From: Trema orientale
Lineage: Eukaryota; Streptophyta; Magnoliopsida; Rosales; Cannabaceae
Direction: 5' to 3'
Assembly: GCA_002914845.1 (NCBI GenBank)
Contig: JXTC01000005.1
Coordinates: forward strand, 797,904-861,903
DNA length: 64,000 bases
Positions 11,933 through 24,300 of this stretch are shown here, one piece after another. A program made the translations under genes and the position numbers. The first letter of the stretch is position 1, and the number at the start of each line of letters is the position of its first letter. The notes under the pieces are model-generated. The model made no database searches, had not been told where the DNA came from, and worked only from the letters and a program-made list of their open reading frames with translations.

Positions 11933-13228
11933 GCCTGTAAAAGGGTTGAGAGGCCCACTGAGGCCCACCCCACAAGAAAGTGTAAAAAGCCCATTTGTAA
12001 TTTTGACGTGATTTTCTGATTTTTTTTTTTTTTTTTGACTAGACGGTAATCCATTGTTGTTCAAGTTCATTCCACACAAGGTGAATTGAATAATGCTAAA
12101 GATTCTACCTTTATGTCTTAATTTTCTTAATACTATTTAAAGTGTGACATATGTTTTGTTACCATAAAATTGGTGAATAATATTTATTTTTTTATTATAA
12201 GTTTCAATTCACTAATTGAATTATGATACAACTTATTTATTAAAAAAATGGTAAAATAAAGAATCTCTAACCCTATTCAAAGTGGATTATATTATTTTTT
12301 ATAATTATTATATATTAAAATGAATAATGCTAGATACATATAATATACACATAAAACATACAATAATGTCAACATGTGTTTTGAACTACTTATATACATA
12401 ATGAGACTTTATTTTAAAAATTATAAATAATTAAAATTAATAATACAATCATTACGTGCATATTTTGTCCGTCTCCTAATATTACTAAGATATTTTACAT
12501 GTAATGAGACATTCGTAAATAAAAAAAGAATATGGCATATGCACATGGTTTTATGCTCCATCAAAAGCGTTTAGTAGCATAGATTCGATTAATCCCCACT
12601 AATAGATGGCTATAGATAGCGCTAGGATAAAACGTGTATCGGTGTATGTTAGCAAAATCCAAAAAAGAACTGCCACAATAACAAATAGTCTACTTGTGTA
12701 GATTACAGATGTCTCTGATTTAGATGATATCCGAGAAAGATACCATAACAATAATTTGTTGTTGTATATATATATATGTTTTTTTTTTTTTTTCAAATGA
12801 AAAAAAATCGTCCACTTGCGCAAAGGACTGTGTATGAACCACATAACACGGATTAAGGTTTCTAGACTGGCAAACAACAAAAATTGTTATAATTACATTT
12901 ATTGACTTCCGTGAAAGACTCCGAGCTTGCTTTCATTTAGTAGTAGAAGAAAATTTGAAAGACTAAACAGCCATGAGAAGAGCTTCTAGAATGGCAACCA
13001 AAAATTGGTGGTTATATCATCAATAGACATCTTTTGTTCATTCCACTGCTTTTGCATGTAACAGGTCACTGAAAATCTTAAACGAGTATGTCGCATTAAA
13101 CAGGATCTTTCACACAACCAAATACCCAATTCTCTTAACACCTAAGACATTGCAACAAAAGTTTAAAACGGTTCAATTAAGTTGACTAGGAAAAACAAAA
13201 TGAGGTAGAAAGCAAGAGCCCTACCAAA
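11933..13228. other. Spacer between convergent SECE1 and prefoldin 2
   Basis: 3' UTRs of two convergent genes and AT-rich DNA. A T15 run near 12020 and a (TA)n plus T-run block at about 12766-12793 stand out. No gene seen. Confidence 0.5.
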
Positions 13229-13678
13229 TCATTCACTACCACCTGCGGGACCCACTAGGACTCCCTGAGCAGTTCCTTCCTTCCGGCCGCTTTCATCCTT
13301 GGACTCATTACCATCACCCTTTCTTATCCTAATTTTGTACTTGGCCTCAAGGTCAGAAATTTCTTTTTTCTTCTTTTCTAAGGCCTCATTCAACCTAGCA
13401 ATTACCTCCTCAAGGCCCTCTTTGTTGCGCTGCACAGCGGGCAAAACCTCTTTGATGGTTCTCTCCACCAGCACACCTCCAATCATGCGATAGCACCGCC
13501 TAGATGGGTCGAGTGGTTGAACGGCATTAATCACCAATGAGTGCTCACTTACTTCCATCTCTAGTTCAGTGATTTTCGAGTATATTTGGTTCAGTTCAGA
13601 CCTTAGAGAAGCATACATGTTTGCGACTACTTGTTCATTTACTGGTTCTCTGTGATCTCCCTCAACTTTACTGGCCAT
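13229..13678 (-). CDS. PFD2: Prefoldin subunit 2 (beta-type)
   Basis: Uninterrupted coding exon for 149 residues, matching the usual length of plant prefoldin 2 (about 148). The N-terminal helix (about 15-47) and C-terminal helix (about 85-130) are heptad-like coiled coils around the beta-hairpin segment RRCYRMIGGVLVERTIKEVL, which is characteristic of subunit 2. Prefoldin is a hexameric co-chaperone that hands nascent actin and tubulin to the CCT chaperonin in the cytosol. The acceptor TTTGTAG|GGAATC ends 9 bases before the ATG, so the leader is spliced. A likely 5' UTR exon lies at about 16504-16566, with donor ATCAG|GTTCTC, giving a leader intron of about 2.8 kb that contains MITE copy B. 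Confidence 0.93.
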   Translation of the reverse strand: MASKVEGDHREPVNEQVVANMYASLRSELNQIYSKITELEMEVSEHSLVINAVQPLDPSRRCYRMIGGVLVERTIKEVLPAVQRNKEGLEEVIARLNEALEKKKKEISDLEAKYKIRIRKGDGNESKDESGRKEGTAQGVLVGPAGGSE

Positions 13679-14692
13679 GATTCCCTACAAATTATAGAAA
13701 AGAAAATGAAAATAAGAATACTGGAGAGTAGCAAGCATTTACATAGACAAGGCAAAGCAAAGATAGTCCACACGCATAAAGCAATTTAGTTGAAATTTGT
13801 CTATGTTAAGGAAAACCACTGGTTTAGAATGCAAAGGGTTGATCATCTTGTTAGAAGAAGAGAAAGCATGACGTATCCCTATAACAATTACACCAGTACC
13901 ATGGATTTCTTTAATCTTTGATCATTAGGTAAGTCCAATAAATAAACTTTGAAGATGGATTTGAATGCAAGCAAGGCATAAGTTTAGATATGATATGTCT
14001 GAGGTTTGTTTTCAAGGTAACTTTAATTGCATTCACTGTTTGTAAAGCTGGATATGTCCTTCCAAAAGCACTATCAACACAAAAAAACTGGTGGCAACTG
14101 CAGCAAAAGGTCATAAAACTTTAAAACAAAAAAGCGGTGTCTGGATGACAAACAGCCCAAGTAAAACTTTAACCAGCATAGAAAATCCTGCAGAATGTGC
14201 TGTTCTACTTCAATGTCCAAAAACAACTTCCGACCTTGAGAATCTAATTGAGTAAAAAAAAAAAAAAAAGAGTCCTAGTAAGCTGCTACGTTAGTTGTGA
14301 GGGGAGAAGCGCTGGGGAATGTTTGCTCGGGTTTACAAGGTAATGATAATTGAATGCTAGATAAAGCAACTAATGTCAACTTCAGCAGAAGGTTATAGCT
14401 ATTGAAAACAAGAGCTAGGTCTGGAGGACAGACTTGCGACATAATTTCGCCATCATAGAAAATCCTGAATATTACGTAGTTCCAATAGAATGTCCAATAC
14501 GATTTTGGGCCCTAAAATTCTCATTGAGAAAAAAAAAAAAAAAGCCTAACCATTGTGTTTTTGGGTTGAATGTCTGCTGCCAATTTATACTCGTGCATCA
14601 AAGGTTTCTAAATGACAAAGCAACAAAAGAAGGGCAGCAAAAACAGCGATCTTTTGATCATGATTTTATCTCACAGAATTTATATACTAAAA

Positions 14693-15045
14693 AGGATATT
14701 ATCATTTTTATACCTTGTATTTTGACACTTTGTTCAAATTATACTTTGTATTTTCGTTGTTATCAACTTTTAGATTTGAAATCTGTTACAAATTGATACC
14801 CTGACACCAATTTAGAACAGTTATTTACCAAGATCCCATTTAAAAAATTAAAAATAAACTGCATAAAAACTGATCCGAGAATAAGTTTATTAAATTATCT
14901 TGATAAATTAACGGCTTTAAATTAGTTTCGGGATATAAATTTGTAGCAGATTTTAATTTTAAGGGTCAATGTTGATAATAACCAAATTACAAGATATAAA
15001 TTGAACAAAGTGTCAAAATACAAGGTATAAAAGTGATACTATCCC
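14693..15045. mobile_element. Foldback MITE copy B (353 bp)
   Basis: Perfect 9-bp flanking duplication ATACTAAAA (14684-14692 and 15046-15054). The left end AGGATATTATCATTTTTATA mirrors the right end TATAAAAGTGATACTATCCC, and the inverted similarity continues inward for most of the element, so it could fold into one long hairpin. It lies in the leader intron of prefoldin 2. No coding capacity. Confidence 0.85.
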
Positions 15046-16253
15046 ATACTAAAATCGTAAACAGAAATTCAATAATGAGAAACCCAATACCTAGCTTCAA
15101 TTGCTTTGCCTACTTCAATTTGACTTTAGAACATAAATAAATATGAATGTTTAAATGCATAATTTCAGTTTCCTATCAGGCCAATCGACTCTCAAATGCT
15201 ATAACTGATGTTCATGACATGAAAACAATACTTGCAGGCTTGTAATAAGATGAAAACTAACCATGAAATATCAAATTCATAAAGTTGGTTGTTTCCCAAA
15301 GATGATTGTGCATAGTGCAAACCTCAAATATTCTAGGTATTTTAACTAACTCAATTACTTCCAACCCCAAACAAAAAAACTTGGTCAACACATTCATGCA
15401 CATACAGACAATTATAGTATAAAAGAATCAAAAGTAATGCTTACATGAAATATCATCATGTATCAAAATAGTATCGTAGAAAAGAAACAGTCATATAAAA
15501 CTAGTTTTATCGTAGAAATGAAACAATCATATAAAACTAGTTTCCCATACGCAATTAGTTATGAACCCAAAGAGAGAAAGCACAGTCAACATGTTTGTTT
15601 TTCCCTGTAAAAACAGTCGAAAACTTCAGGATTGATCAACACTAACGCTCCCTTTTACTTATAACTCAACATTAATACAAAGTAATCAGCAAAAGAAACC
15701 ACAATGAAGCTCAAAATTTCTGCTGGAGTTCAGCATACCAAGGTTGCTCAGTGATGACATTTTTGGTTCTGATGGAGACTTATAGCAATTAATAAGACCA
15801 ATAAAAGTAATTGGCGTGACGTTAGTTTGGGTTTCAGGTACTTCATTAAGAATCAATAAAACTAGCTTGAATACAAGAAAACCCAAACCAGTAAAAGAAT
15901 ACTCTAAATGGAGTGCTAATTTATGGAACTTCAGGCAGCTAAAGGACTTACAGATTGATCTTTAGAATCCATTTGCAAAATGAACTACTGTATTTCCACT
16001 CCAACTTTGAGTTTCTAATGCCATTTTATACTTAAATTATGAATAATCCTGACCCAAATTATGTCACTAAGTTAATCTTAATCTCAACCATAAGAAGCAA
16101 ATGATGCTGTTTTCGTCATTCTAACTTGAAACTTAATTAGCAACAAAAGGTTTTATACACGAAATCACTTTAACTAAATTTATATGGGGGTTTTGCCTAA
16201 ATTCGAGTCAGGGTCAGCAAGTTATGGCTAATAATTTGTGCTTCCTACCCGCA

Positions 16254-16285
<32 letters not shown>
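16254..16285. repeat. Poly(A) run, 32 bases
   Basis: Uninterrupted A32 on the plus strand in the prefoldin 2 leader intron. No direct repeats were seen that would mark it as the tail of a retroposon. Confidence 0.9.
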
Positions 16286-16287
<2 letters not shown>

Positions 16288-16468
16288 TAAAAGAAAAAGG
16301 AAAAAAAAGATCCATATATCTCAGCAAGCTAGATGAGCTCCATTACATTTTACTAGAGAATAATATTTATAAGAAACCAATAATAATTTTGTACATGAAT
16401 CTGAATTATATTATGAAGCGATTAAAAGCAAGAAAATATGTACTTAGAGATTTCAATACAGAGAGTTT

Positions 16469-16472
<4 letters not shown>

Positions 16473-16500
<28 letters not shown>
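16473..16500. repeat. (AG)14 microsatellite
   Basis: Pure AG tract directly beside the proposed leader-intron donor of prefoldin 2. On the transcribed strand it reads (CT)n, immediately 3' of the donor. Confidence 0.9.
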
Positions 16501-16503
<3 letters not shown>

Positions 16504-16998
16504 CTGATAGGAGTCGGAAGTAGACAGAGGTAGTGGTGACCTTGGGCAGCCGGAATCGTTGAGAGCTCAGTCAGGAGGAGCTTTGAGCTATGGCTTTCGT
16601 GCTTTCCTGAATCCCTTCCCTTTATAACCGGGTTTCACTTTCTTGGGTTGGCTTTTACAAAAGTGATGTCGTTTATTAACTGAAGGAAAAAACGACGTGT
16701 CGTTATTTGAAATATTGATCATTTTTAAATGGACTTCAGCCCCAAAGTCAAAAAATTGAGAAATCTCGCTTGAATGTTTTTTTTTTTTTTTTTTTGGGAA
16801 AAATCTCAGATTTATTTAGAAATGGATTTTTATTTTTTTTTAAATGACTTTGTAATCGGTCAAATTTCGTGTAGGTATTGGTCAAACGTGGTATATTTTT
16901 TAAAATTAAATCTAAATTTTTTTAAAAATCCAAGTAAATTTTTATTTTTCTTTTAATTTTCTTCTATATAAAATCAAATTTCCTCTAAATATTTACTA

Positions 16999-17346
16999 GG
17001 AATAATATCATATTACTTTTATGTCTTATATTTGACATTTTGTTTAAATTATAACTTTAGTTTTTATCAATATTAATCTTTAGATTTGAAATCCGTTATA
17101 AATTTATACTCTGACACTAATTTAGAGACGTTAATCTATCAAAATGCCACTTAAAAAGTTGAAAATAAATTATATAAAAATTAATTTAAAAACAAATTTA
17201 TTAATTTATTTTAGTAAATTAATTGTTTTAAATTAATATCAAGTATAAAATTATAACAAATATTAAATTTAAGAATTAATGTTGACAATAAACAAAATAT
17301 AAAGAAGAAAGTTTAAAATACAAGTATAGAAGTGATATTGTGCACC
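16999..17346. mobile_element. Foldback MITE copy C (about 348 bp)
   Basis: Left end GGAATAATATCA and the inverted right end (TATAGAAGTGATATTG, about 17325-17340) match the family termini, and the inside aligns base by base with copies B and D (for example TTAGATTTGAAATCCGTTATA and GACACTAATTTAGAG). The flanking duplication is eroded (TATTTACTA versus ATATTAGTT). It sits in the shared upstream region of prefoldin 2 and DOT2. Confidence 0.75.
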
Positions 17347-17368
17347 ATATTAGTTGGTATTATTGATA

Positions 17369-17521
17369 GGGGATGGCTACGGTAGGGGCGTCCCTACGTA
17401 GGGCCATGCTTTAATTATCGTTGGATAGGAATCTGTGGAGAATAATGGAAATCTGTGAAGAATCTATTTATATACAGATTCTCATCCAACGGTGAATAGA
17501 CAGGACTTACGGTAAGGGCCC
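17369..17521. mobile_element. 153-bp foldback MITE upstream of DOT2
   Basis: Flanked by a perfect 9-bp repeat TTATTGATA (17360-17368 and 17522-17530). Inside, CGTTGGATAGGAATCTGT (about 17419-17436) is the inverse of ACAGATTCTCATCCAACG (about 17475-17492), and the outer ends (TACGGTAGGGGCG against GGACTTACGGTAAGGGCCC) also pair imperfectly. It is GC-richer than its surroundings and unrelated in sequence to MITE family A-D. It lies only 22 bp beyond copy C. Confidence 0.75.
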
Positions 17522-17530
17522 TTATTGATA

Positions 17531-18377
17531 TTGTTATTATTTCTCCAAATTTTGTTTTTATTTTGTTTTTTCCCAGTCTTGAGAAGGGGAGAAAAAGAGT
17601 AAAAAGTAGCCTGCTTTGTGTTTCGTCTTCGTTCCGTTCGAATCCGTGGCGCACCAAAATCATTTGGGAAGCGTCGGAGCGAGCGAGGTCGGAGCGAGCG
17701 CCATCAGAGTTTGAGTTGGTGAACCCTAATTCTATTTTACTCTATTACGCTCTTCGTCGTCCTCAGCTTACATCCCAACCTTTCCTCAATCACCTGGTAT
17801 GCATTCTATTCTTTTCTTTCTTTCCTTTTAGGTTTTGTTTTTCGTTTTTTTCTTTTTAGACTTTTCATTGGTTCTTCTTCCTTTAAGCCCTAGGGTTTAT
17901 ATTTAATTTTATTTTTATTCTGGAACTACTCGAATGAAAGAGAGAACATTTGATTCTACTTCGGTTGAGTGCCAGGAAACTGAACCAGCTCCCAAAATTT
18001 AAAAATAAAAAATAAAATTGCTTGTTGAAATTTGTTATTATTCTGGTTTGTATCGAGTGGAGGAGGATTTTTAGTTAAGTTGGTATGGCTAAGTATAAGA
18101 TTATGAATTCAGTGTCGTCTTTCATGAATTGAATTTCGTTCTAAGCAATCAATTCTTTCATCTTATTTGAATTGTACACATTTTTTTTTTTCAAAGTTGG
18201 AACTGAATGGGTTTCATACGTTTTCGAGTTCAATTGATTAATCAAAGACCGGTTTGGTCTGGGATTTGAGTTTTTTTTATTTTTTATTTTTTATTATTAT
18301 TAAATATGCCAACAGTTTTGATTTTATGATTGTAGTAGTTAATGTGATTCCGTATTTTTATTGACAGGTTCGTTAAA
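17531..18377 (+). promoter_or_regulatory. DOT2 leader region with a 5' UTR intron
   Basis: A leader exon probably ends at 17796 (ACCTG|GTATGC) and joins at 18368 after TTGACAG, ten bases before the DOT2 ATG. The leader contains AACCCTAA (about 17722), a telo-box-like motif often found in growth-related plant genes. The transcription start cannot be placed from sequence alone. Confidence 0.5.
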
Positions 18378-21300
18378 ATGGACATGGAATGGTCTGAGTA
18401 TGAACAGCGTGACGAGAGAGACGATCGAGATGAGGTGAAGGATAGGAAGAAGAGTGGCCGAGGGGAAGAAAAAGAGCATAGAAGTAGAGAACGAGAAAGG
18501 TCGAGGAGGAGTGGTGATGACTTTTCGAAAGAAAGAGAGAAAGAGGCTAAAGAGCTAGAAAAGGAGCGAGGAGGCTCTGGCAGGGAAAGGAAGAAGGATG
18601 ATAGAAGCGAGCGAGAGAAGGATAGGAGCAAAGATAATAAGGCTAGAGACAAAGATCATGATCGGGAAAAGAACAGAGAAAAAGAGCGGGAAAGAGATAA
18701 AGATCGAAAAGATCGGGTGAAAGAGAAAGACCGTGAGAAGGAGAGAGACGTGGAAAAGGATAGTGATCGGGGGCGGGATAAAGAGAGGGGAAAGGAGAAG
18801 AATAGGGATAAAGAAAAGGAAAGGGACAGGGCAAAAGAAAAGGAGAGAGAACGTGAGAGAGAGAAACATAAAGATAGAGACAAAGAGAAGGAGAAAGAGA
18901 AAATTAAAGAGAAGGATAGGGAGGCAGATCAAGATAAGGAGAAGTCGAGAGAGAGAGTGAGCAGGAAAAGTCCCGAGGAAAATTATGATCGGGGCAAGGA
19001 TGGGGGAAAAGACGATAAAACTAAGCTAAACCATGAGAACAACAAGGGCAGGGATGTTAAGCATGGGAAGGTTTCCCAGTACTCTGAAGATGAAGAAACT
19101 GATGAAGGTGTAGCACGTGAAGCACATCTGACAACATCAGAGCTTGAAAACCGCATCTTGAAGTAAGAAAATAGTTCCTTATTGATTTTGATCAAGAAAC
19201 CTGGAGTGGATTGTGTTTTAGGAATGCAGTTATCTACACACACACATATATATATATATATATCTTCTCCCTTTTATTTTTCTTTTTTTCCCCAGGAAGA
19301 TGTAAGAGATCTAACGTTTCTTAATTTTATTTTTTGCTCAGGATGAAGGAAGAAAGATCAAAGAAGAAAACAGAAGATGTTTCGGAAGTTTTAGCTTGGG
19401 TTAGTAGGAGCCGCAAGCTTGAGGAGAAAAAGACTGTTGTAAAAGAGAAAGCTTTGCAGCTGTCAAAGAAATTTGAGGAACAGGTTAATGCGTCTTCTAG
19501 TAATCTTTCCTTGCTTGTTATTTCGATAGAAGTGTTTGGTCTTATATTGAATTTATTATCGATTATGTGGTATTGTTTTTTTCAGGACAGCATTGTTCAA
19601 GGAGAAAGCGAAGATGAGGAGACAGCCGAGCATCGTACGTTTCTTTTTTTCTTCAAACTTTGCTCAGTGCACTTGTTGGTAATTTAAGAACCCTATAAAG
19701 ATAACAGAGAACTTTAGTTAGTATGTCTTGGATTTAGTGTACTTGATCACGCAATTTTGGAGCTATTTATTTATAGTCCCATTTATGTGTCGGAATCCAA
19801 GGACTTCAGAGTTGCGTTAATACACAAGGCATCAACCACCTTGAAAGTTCATTTGAAGATGCACGGTTGTCCTAATACAAGTGCTCATATATCTTGGTGG
19901 GGTTAATTACTCAGTGAATATAGTTCTGGTCATGGTTTACTACCATGGTGTCACAGATATTGATATAAGAACCTATGTGTGATGGGGAACCATATCTCTG
20001 TTTCTTGAGTATCTTAGTTGACTGACATGATATATTAATATAACCAGAATTTTCTAATTTAATGAGATTTTTCTAACTTTATTTCAATGTCTTGTTCAGA
20101 CAATCTAGCAGGGGTTAAAGTTCTTCATGGGATTGATAAAGTAATGGAAGGTGGTGCCGTTGTTTTGACGCTGAAAGATCAGAATATTTTAGCTGATGGT
20201 GACATTAATGAAGGTGAAATTATTTTGAAATATCTTCTGTATTGTCCAGCATCTAGGTGCCTGGAACTTTGATGGCATGACATCTTAATTTAAGAGAGAC
20301 TTTTGTTCTATTGTGACAGATGTTGATATGCTTGAGAATGTGGAAATTGGAGAGCAGAAGCAGCGAGATGAGGCTTATAAGGCAGCAAAGAAGAAAGTGG
20401 GAACATATGATGATAAGTAAGATTACTATTTTTTTAGTCCTGTCTCTTAAGATGTGCTGAAATGAGTTAAATGTTATTTGATATAATCTGTTATAAAGCA
20501 AGACTTGTACTTTCATAAGTTAGTATATTTACTTGAAAGTAATCATTTTCTAGATAGTTTATAGCTCTTACAGGCATTCTATCTTTATAGGTTCAATGAT
20601 GACCCAAATTTAGAGAAGAAAATGCTTCCACAATATGATGATCCAGCGACAGATGAGGTTAATATTAATTTTTTCCGGCATTATGTTTACTTTCACTCTG
20701 AAAGTTTATTTTAACCTTTTTCTATATCATTACTTTATTTCTTGTTTTTAAAAATTCAAACTGCATAAGAAACGCTAATCTACTGAATTGATACTTATAT
20801 TCAGGGGGTGACTCTAGATGAAAGAGGACGCATTACTAGTGAAGCAGAGAAGAGACTTGAAGAGGTATTATTTTCTTCCCTTGTAATTTTCACTAGCAAT
20901 AGCAAAAGAGAGGTAATATATTGTTCAAGGGTCTGTTTCTTCTAGTTCATTCATATTTTGTTTCCCTTCTATCCTTGGTTTGTTGGTTACTTCTGGTCCT
21001 CTCCATTTCTGTTTCTTTTGTAACAAAATTTTGTGCTTCCTATCAATAATAATAAAGTAAAAAGAGTTCAGGTGCATGTAATAAGGCTTTAAGCTTTCTT
21101 CTGATGTGCTACATGTCTCTTTTAATTTTCCATGTCCCTGAATTTTAATGTTTAGTGTTATGTGTTGGCTTATATAAAAGTATATTTACTCATTAAGTTT
21201 TTCTCCCATTCCCTGTGTTATAGCTACGTAGAAGGTTGCAGGGTGCTTCTACAAACAACCACTTTGAAGATCTCAACTTACCTGGAAAAACTTCATCAGA

Positions 21301-24300
21301 TTACTATACTCCTGAAGAAATGATTCAGTTTAAAAAGCCCAAGAAAAAGAAATCCTTGCGGAAGAAGGAGAAGCTAGACATAGATGCTCTTGAAGCAGAA
21401 GCAGTCTCTGCAGGGCTGGGTGTTGGTGATCTTGGTTCTCGTAATGATGGGAAGAGACAGGCTATTAAAGAAGAGCAAAATAGAGCTGAGGCTGAAAGGA
21501 GGAATAATGCATACAAGACAGCGTTGGCTAAAGCAGATGAGGCATCTAAATCACTACGACTGGAACAAACTCTTCCTGTCAAATCAGAGGAAGATTCAGT
21601 TTTTGTAGAGGATGATGAGGATCTTTACAAATCGTTAGAGAGAGCAAGGAAATTAGCTCTCAAAATGCAAGAGGAGGCACCATCTGGTCCCCAGGGTGTT
21701 GCACTCCTTGCCGCCACCAGTGCCAGCAGTCAGACTGCTGATGAACAACTTCCTACAACTGGAGAGTCTCAGGAAAACAAGGTTGTCTTTACGGAGATGG
21801 AAGAGTTTGTTTGGGGTCTCCAGCTTGAAGAAGGTATTTTTATGTCTATTTTTATCCTAGATAAAAATAAGAAGCAATTTATTGAGACTAGAGACCTATT
21901 TATGCTCCACAAAAGCATATCTACCAACTTCTAGACTACTGCATGTTCACAGTAGCTATGATCTCGTTCTCTTTTAGTTGAAGTTATGGACTTGTGGACC
22001 AGGTTGGAGATCCTGGATTTCCTACAAGTAGTATCAGTGAATTTTATTTTCATATTTTAGATTTAGAGAGACTCGAGATCTACTGCGTGTTATATATATA
22101 ACCAGAAAGAAATGACTCTGTTTCTTTTGTTTTTACAGAAGCCCATAAGCCTGATGGTGAGGATGTTTTTATGCAAGAAGATGAGGAACCTGAACTTTCT
22201 AATGAGGAAATGAAAGACGAGCCTGGTGGGTGGACCGAAGTAAAAGAAACTGAAAAAGATGAAGATCCTAGCAAAGAGGATAAGGAGGACATTGTTCCAG
22301 ATGAAATTATCCATGAAGTTGCGGTTGGTAAAGGATTATCAGGTGCATTGAAGCTGCTTAAGGAGAGAGGAACACTTAAAGAAACTATTGATTGGGGTGG
22401 CAGAAATATGGACAAAAAGAAGAGTAAACTTGTTGGCATCGTAGGTGATGATGAGCCAAAGGAGATCCAACCAGCTCGCCAAAAGAAGGATGAAACTCGT
22501 ACATCCTATTTGGGTCATTCGAAGGAGATGCCCCCACCTAAAGTCTATCAAGAAAAGGACATCCGCATTGAAAGGACAGACGAATTTGGGCGTATTGTAA
22601 GCATTTCTTCTTATTAGCCATAGATCTTATTCTATGCTCTGTTATATATGGTGTAACATGGTTGTGTAAATCTGTGGCTAGTGGTGGCGGAGGTACCTCT
22701 CACTGGTTGATCTCTTTTTAATTAATATTCAATTGAAGGGCACATATACTTATCATTTTTGAGCCAGAATGCCTGCTCTTTCAAATTTGAGCAGTGGTAC
22801 AGACACTGTGCTTGTCGCAAGTGTTCGATCCGAGTTGTTGATCAGCTGAGACCCGTGCCGATCAACAACCGTGCTTGGACACTCAAAACATGTGCGTGTG
22901 ACTGTCCTAGTGGCTAGTACTCTTTAAAATTAGCAGCACAATGTGAAACTTTTAAAGTTATTATTTGAGGATAGTCAAACACATATAGCTGTAAAACAGA
23001 TAGAGACTTTGATTACTTGCACATGCATATATACTGACAACTCGATTTTTCACTATAGACAATGATTTGGAGTTGCATCCTTTCAGCATGTTGTGACAAT
23101 ATGTATTTCTTGGTCCTGCTTTTCTAATGATTATGCTGAATCATTTCTGTTCTCATGAGTTATTCCTTGTTTCATACAGCTGACTCCAAAAGAAGCCTTT
23201 CGGATTCTTTCTCACAAGTTCCATGGTAAGGGACCTGGCAAAATGAAACAAGAAAAGCGCATGAAGCAGTTCCAGGAAGAGTTGAAGTTGAAGCAGATGA
23301 AGAGTTCAGATACACCATCACTGTCTGTGGAGCGGATGAGGGAAGCACAAGCTCAATTGAAGACGCCCTATCTTGTACTCAGTGGTCATGTCAAACCAGG
23401 GTATGTTTTATTATCTTGTTTTATCTACTGACTTTTAATAAATTGTGTCTAACAATTGCATAATTTTCCAGAGGTGAAACAAAACATTAAAGCTGTTTGA
23501 AACAAGAGAGCACAATTTGAAAAATGATTTTAGCTATTAGAAAGTGAATCTGTGAGTCCATTAAATTTGAATGGACATGTATGTATATGATCATTCAGTA
23601 CTGTTATATGATGAATATCACATGACCTTCTTAGCTAGCTAAAAGAGGTCGCAGGAGAGTTGTATTTCCAAGCTTATATTTTGTTCAAACAAGAAAAAAA
23701 AGGATCAAGTTTTCGTTTCTGGTCATATACTTGCATTTAAGGCAATCTAGTGATCAATTTTCTGTGGTTGTGTACTTGTGTTTCAGGCAAACCAGTGATC
23801 CTCGAAGTGGTTTTGCTACTGTTGAGAAGGATCTCCCTGGGGGGTTGACTCCCATGCTCGGTGATAGAAAGGTCAGCCAACTATTACATTTTCCTTTTTT
23901 TTCTCTGAACTATTACATTTTCATTTGATATATCTTGATGCATGTTTGGAGTGTCCACGTATTGTTGTCCATTCTATCTTTTTGGATGTTTCCAGTACCT
24001 TTCCCCTGTATAATGCCAATATTCATCGAGTCTTCTGTTTCGTTGGCATCAACTGAAGCTAAAAGAAGATTAATTGTAGTGGAAAGAAGAGAGAGTAGTT
24101 GAGGGTATTAAAGGGCCGGTTTTGTTGTCTAGCTTCCTGTTAGGATTCTTTTTTAATGTTATTTTACATTACATTTTTAATGATATGTTAGAGGAGTATT
24201 TTTGGTTAAATAATGTTGACATTTATTACAATGGGTTAAGTCACATTGGAGGAGTTGCTAGGGTTTTTGCTCATGGTAATGGAACAGGGTTGAGTTGGTA

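Larger units (their letters stand above)
13688..16503 (-). other. Probable 5' UTR intron of prefoldin 2
   Basis: Bounded on the minus strand by donor CAG|GTTCTC at 16503 and acceptor TTTGTAG at 13688. It contains MITE copy B (14693-15045), an A32 run (16254-16285) and an (AG)14 microsatellite (16473-16500) right at the donor. No other gene seen. Both splice sites are read from the sequence; use of this leader exon is inferred. Confidence 0.5.

Noticed and set aside
11447-12079. Open frame of about 210 codons on the minus strand across SECE1
   Set aside because: It is antisense to a well-supported SECE1 gene, has skewed composition and shows no family resemblance.
18284-18932. Long minus-strand open frames opposite DOT2 exon 1
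   Set aside because: They are the mirror of the Arg/Lys/Glu-coding repeat; the Ser/Leu/Phe-rich translations are an artefact of that composition.
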